The notes under the pieces are model-generated. The model searched no databases, was not told the DNA's origin, and saw nothing but the letters and a program-made list of their open reading frames with translations. The position numbers and the translations under genes were made by a program. Positions 61,815 through 64,000 of a stretch of 64,000 bases of DNA are shown here, in pieces; the stretch's first letter is position 1, and each line of letters begins with the position of its first letter. This DNA is from Acidimicrobiaceae bacterium (lineage in GTDB: Bacteria > Actinomycetota > Acidimicrobiia > Acidimicrobiales > Poriferisodalaceae), in NCBI GenBank assembly GCA_002722565.1, contig PBMG01000020.1, forward strand, positions 62,001 to 126,000. Reading direction: 5' to 3'.

Positions 61815-61952
61815 TCAGCGAAAATCCGGGCCGCTTAGTTGTCTCCACTTACCTTGGCGTGGGGGAACACCACCAGATCCCCTAAGACGCAAGATGGCAG
61901 CCACAATTGTTCCTACTCCCATTGCCAAGATTGCCCGGCGTAATACTCGCAC
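61815..61952 (-). CDS. Small basic protein, 45 residues
   Basis: GTG 61952 to TGA 61815. An ideal GGAGG ribosome site lies five bases ahead of the GTG, and the stop is one base before the next gene's GTG, so it is very likely translated. Arg-rich start VRVLRRAI, a hydrophobic run ILAMGVGTIVAAILRL, then a Pro/Gly/Arg tail GGVPPRQGKWRQL. A longer frame from ATG 61976 is possible. Membrane-anchored by look; family unknown. Confidence 0.72.
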   Translation of the reverse strand: MRVLRRAILAMGVGTIVAAILRLRGSGGVPPRQGKWRQLSGPDFR

Positions 61953-62008
61953 AGCTACCTCCGCTCGAAACCTCATCACGAGTTATGTGATTAGCGCTGT
62001 TCGGAACG

Positions 62009-62082
<74 letters not shown>

Positions 62083-62102
62083 GAACGAGTGACCGATAGT
62101 AG

Positions 62103-62118
62103 CGGGGCTATAGCCCCG
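62103..62118. terminator. Palindromic stem between DUF3566 gene and tRNA-Ile
   Basis: CGGGGCTATAGCCCCG is a perfect 16-base palindrome in the 55-bp gap. Read on the minus strand it precedes tRNA-Ile and contains the first eleven bases of that tRNA (GGGGCTATAGC). Could be a terminator/processing stem or the trace of a partial tRNA duplication; no T-run follows. Confidence 0.4.
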
Positions 62119-62137
62119 TAACCAACGTGACTCTAAT

Positions 62138-62914
62138 TTAAGAAGGCGGCTGATCTTCTTCCAAGAGAGTCACCCGGACCCCCCCAACAAGGTCACTAAT
62201 GAGATTAAAGATAATTGTGAGCAGCACATTGAACGCCACACCCGCTACAAACAGCACTGCTCCAATAACCGTTGCTCGTCGAAAAATTTCATCTCCGTTG
62301 ATTTCCCACACTTCATAGGAGCCAACTTCAGCGATAAAAGATTCAATATTGGATATGACACCCGATTGCACCGCGGCAGTCCAAAGCAAGTAACCAGCAA
62401 TTACTGTCGCTCCATATAGGCAGGCATATAGAAGTACTGAAACCTTCAAAACTGACCACGGGTCGATATGTCGGATAGTGCGTCGGGTTCGTCGAACGCG
62501 AGCCCGACGTTTCCCGAGCCACCCAAGTTCTTCTTCGGGCAATAAAATTGGCTCTTGAGTTTCTACAGGTACCGGCGAAATTTGTTCAATTAGGCCACTG
62601 ACTCGAGCCTCAATTGCAGGCGGCGTTACGTCTTCAACTAATGGAACGACACCTGTATCTTCGGGTCCCTTTATTATCCGGCTTTCATCATCATGTTTTT
62701 CACGAACGGGCGGGCGTCTCACCACAGGTTTTTCTCGACTCCGCTTTTTCTCTCCCTTAGAGGAGCGGCCTGAGGTCGAACCGGATATTTTCCGCTTACG
62801 GGGTACGCGCCGCTCGGTTTCTTCTTGATCTAAACCGACTGCACGCGCGAAGGTTTCATCATCGACGCCGTCTGCAGGAGGGTTACCTGATCCTGGTTGA
62901 TCGAAATCAGCCAC
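62138..62914 (-). CDS. DUF3566 membrane protein
   Basis: A 258-residue protein with long, charged and disordered N-terminus (about residues 1-150, Arg/Lys/Glu/Pro-rich), then RRTIRHIDPWSVLKVSVLLYACLYGATVIAGYLLW and a second span ATVIGAVLFVAGVAFNVLLTIIFNLISDLVGGVRVTL, typical of DUF3566. Found next to gyrA in most actinobacteria; function unknown. GTG 62914 start with no clear ribosome site. Confidence 0.92.
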   Translation of the reverse strand: MADFDQPGSGNPPADGVDDETFARAVGLDQEETERRVPRKRKISGSTSGRSSKGEKKRSREKPVVRRPPVREKHDDESRIIKGPEDTGVVPLVEDVTPPAIEARVSGLIEQISPVPVETQEPILLPEEELGWLGKRRARVRRTRRTIRHIDPWSVLKVSVLLYACLYGATVIAGYLLWTAAVQSGVISNIESFIAEVGSYEVWEINGDEIFRRATVIGAVLFVAGVAFNVLLTIIFNLISDLVGGVRVTLLEEDQPPS

Positions 62915-62958
62915 GCGTCGAAGTGTACGGGAGGCTACGCCTTAGCTGGGCGCGGCAA

Positions 62959-64000
62959 CTAGTTTGTTGTTTCGGTTTCAACGATTTCGTCAAGGTCCAA
63001 CGTAACCGGCGAGAGCGCTGCAACTGTTTCGTCGACACCGATGTTCATAACCTTTACTCCAGTGGCGTCACGTCGCTGTTCCGCTATTTCCGAGACTGCG
63101 GTACGAATTAGTACGCCACCCGATGAGACCATTATTATTTCATCATCTAGCTCGACCATTCGAGCGCCGATGACCGCCGCACCACGTGCTTCAGTCAGCT
63201 TGATTCCTTTCACTCCCATTGTTCCGCGTCCCTTACGGGGGTAAGCCTCTATGGGAGTGCGCTTCCCATAACCGCCTTCTGTGACCGTCAGTAGGAAACG
63301 TTGATCATTTTCTGAAGTAGACGCTGCTGCGACAACAACGTCGTCAGCTCGTAACTTCATTCCTCTGACACCAGCGGCACTTCTACCCATTGGTCGCACT
63401 TGGCTACCAGCAAACCTTATTGCCTGGCCAGCGCTACTCACCAAAACAACATCATCGTTTTCTCGAACCTGAATAACACGAACCAACTCATCTTGGTCAC
63501 GAAGATTTATTGCAATGAGGCCGTTAGTGCGGTTCTTGTCATATTCAGCGAACGCAGTTTTCTTAACGACCCCTTTACGAGTCACAAACAGCAAAAATTC
63601 ATCCTCCACGAATTCTTGTGCGTCGATGACGGCCTCTACAACTTCGTCGGGTTGCAACTGGAGCAAATTAACGACAGCAGTCCCGCGGGCTGTGCGTTCC
63701 ATCATCGGAACCTGGTAGGCCTTCAGGCGGTAGACCTTCCCTCGGTTGGTGAAGAATAAAAGATATGAGTGAGCGGTGGTTGTTAACACGCGAACTAAAA
63801 TGTCATCATCCTTCAGGCGCGCTCCTTGCACTCCCCTTCCACCACGTCCTTGTGTCCGGAAGGTATCTGCAGCAACTGATTTGATATAGCCCCCTTTGCT
63901 GAGAGTAATAACAACGGGTTCGTTATCAATTAAGTCTTCAACTTCCATATCTCCTTCATCGAAGACAATTTGGGAACGGCGGGGTGTGTCGTGCTCTTCT
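62959..64000 (-). CDS. gyrA: DNA gyrase subunit A, C-terminal part (truncated by window edge)
   Basis: The reading frame is open to the window end, so only the last 346 or so residues are seen. It is the beta-pinwheel C-terminal domain with repeated blades (VITLSKGGYIKSV, LLFFTNRGKVYRL, LLFVTRKGVVKK, FLLTVTEGGYGKR, IIMVSSGGVLIRT). The GyrA-box-like loop reads TQGRGGRG, needed for DNA wrapping. GyrA makes the ATP-driven supercoiling enzyme with GyrB, expected just beyond the right edge. Stop at 62959, 44 bases before DUF3566. Confidence 0.97.
   Translation of the reverse strand, partial: EEHDTPRRSQIVFDEGDMEVEDLIDNEPVVITLSKGGYIKSVAADTFRTQGRGGRGVQGARLKDDDILVRVLTTTAHSYLLFFTNRGKVYRLKAYQVPMMERTARGTAVVNLLQLQPDEVVEAVIDAQEFVEDEFLLFVTRKGVVKKTAFAEYDKNRTNGLIAINLRDQDELVRVIQVRENDDVVLVSSAGQAIRFAGSQVRPMGRSAAGVRGMKLRADDVVVAAASTSENDQRFLLTVTEGGYGKRTPIEAYPRKGRGTMGVKGIKLTEARGAAVIGARMVELDDEIIMVSSGGVLIRTAVSEIAEQRRDATGVKVMNIGVDETVAALSPVTLDLDEIVETETTN

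Overview
The window looks like a near-origin segment of a marine, free-living actinobacterium, most likely of the class Acidimicrobiia. The right end reads gyrA, a DUF3566 membrane protein, then tRNA-Ile, all on the minus strand, which is the classical actinobacterial gyrase neighbourhood. The Lgt has the actinobacterial GGLGIWG motif, three luciferase-like oxidoreductases suggest F420 use, and base composition is moderate (about half GC by eye) with GTG and TTG starts. The placement rests on gene content and order only. The window begins inside one gene (molybdenum hydroxylase large subunit) and ends inside another (gyrA). No phage, transposase, CRISPR array or integrase was seen, and no gene looked like a DNA-binding transcription regulator.

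Layout. 0-2.7 kb: a CoxLMS-type molybdenum hydroxylase operon (minus). 2.8-19.7 kb: mixed lipid, CoA-ester and flavin metabolism: two acyl-CoA handling genes (AidB-like dehydrogenase, CaiB/BaiF transferase), three nitroreductases (two are close paralogues), a CrtC/AttH-like protein, a YHYH lipoprotein with 54-bp repeats, enoyl-CoA hydratase, VOC protein, methyltransferase, SnoaL-like protein, an F420-type oxidoreductase, an N-acyl-D-amino-acid deacylase, a phytanoyl-CoA dioxygenase-like protein and an alpha/beta hydrolase. 19.7-23.3 kb: one giant CydDC-like fused ABC exporter. 23.5-27.0 kb: a class-III aminotransferase-fold enzyme, an APH-type kinase and a serine-hydrolase lipoprotein, which resembles a kinase/phospho-lyase pair. 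27.0-31.1 kb: a coupled arylsulfatase and alkylsulfatase-like pair.

31.1-51.8 kb is the most coherent region: a purine/hydantoin catabolism and uptake island. It holds an 8-oxoguanine-deaminase-type enzyme, two adjacent fold-type-II PLP enzymes, an FAD-[2Fe-2S] fusion with its molybdenum subunit, then on the other strand an operon M20 carbamoylase - D-carbamoylase - XdhD-like - SsnA-like (translationally coupled), an F420-type oxidoreductase, and a four-gene BMP/NupABC-type nucleoside ABC importer. Its pairing of SsnA and XdhD echoes the yge/ygf purine cluster of E. coli, but with different partners and no visible hydantoinase. A previously unannotated-looking 38-residue single-membrane-span protein sits at each edge of this island.

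51.9-64.0 kb: an XPB/RadD-like helicase, a GH51 arabinofuranosidase, an acyl-CoA dehydrogenase, tRNA-Ala, another F420-type oxidoreductase, a threonine/serine dehydratase, a glycosyltransferase-like protein, lgt, an NAD(P)-binding protein, a 45-residue small protein, tRNA-Ile, DUF3566 protein and gyrA. The only stretch above 300 bases without a protein gene is 56594-56931, which holds a bidirectional terminator and tRNA-Ala.
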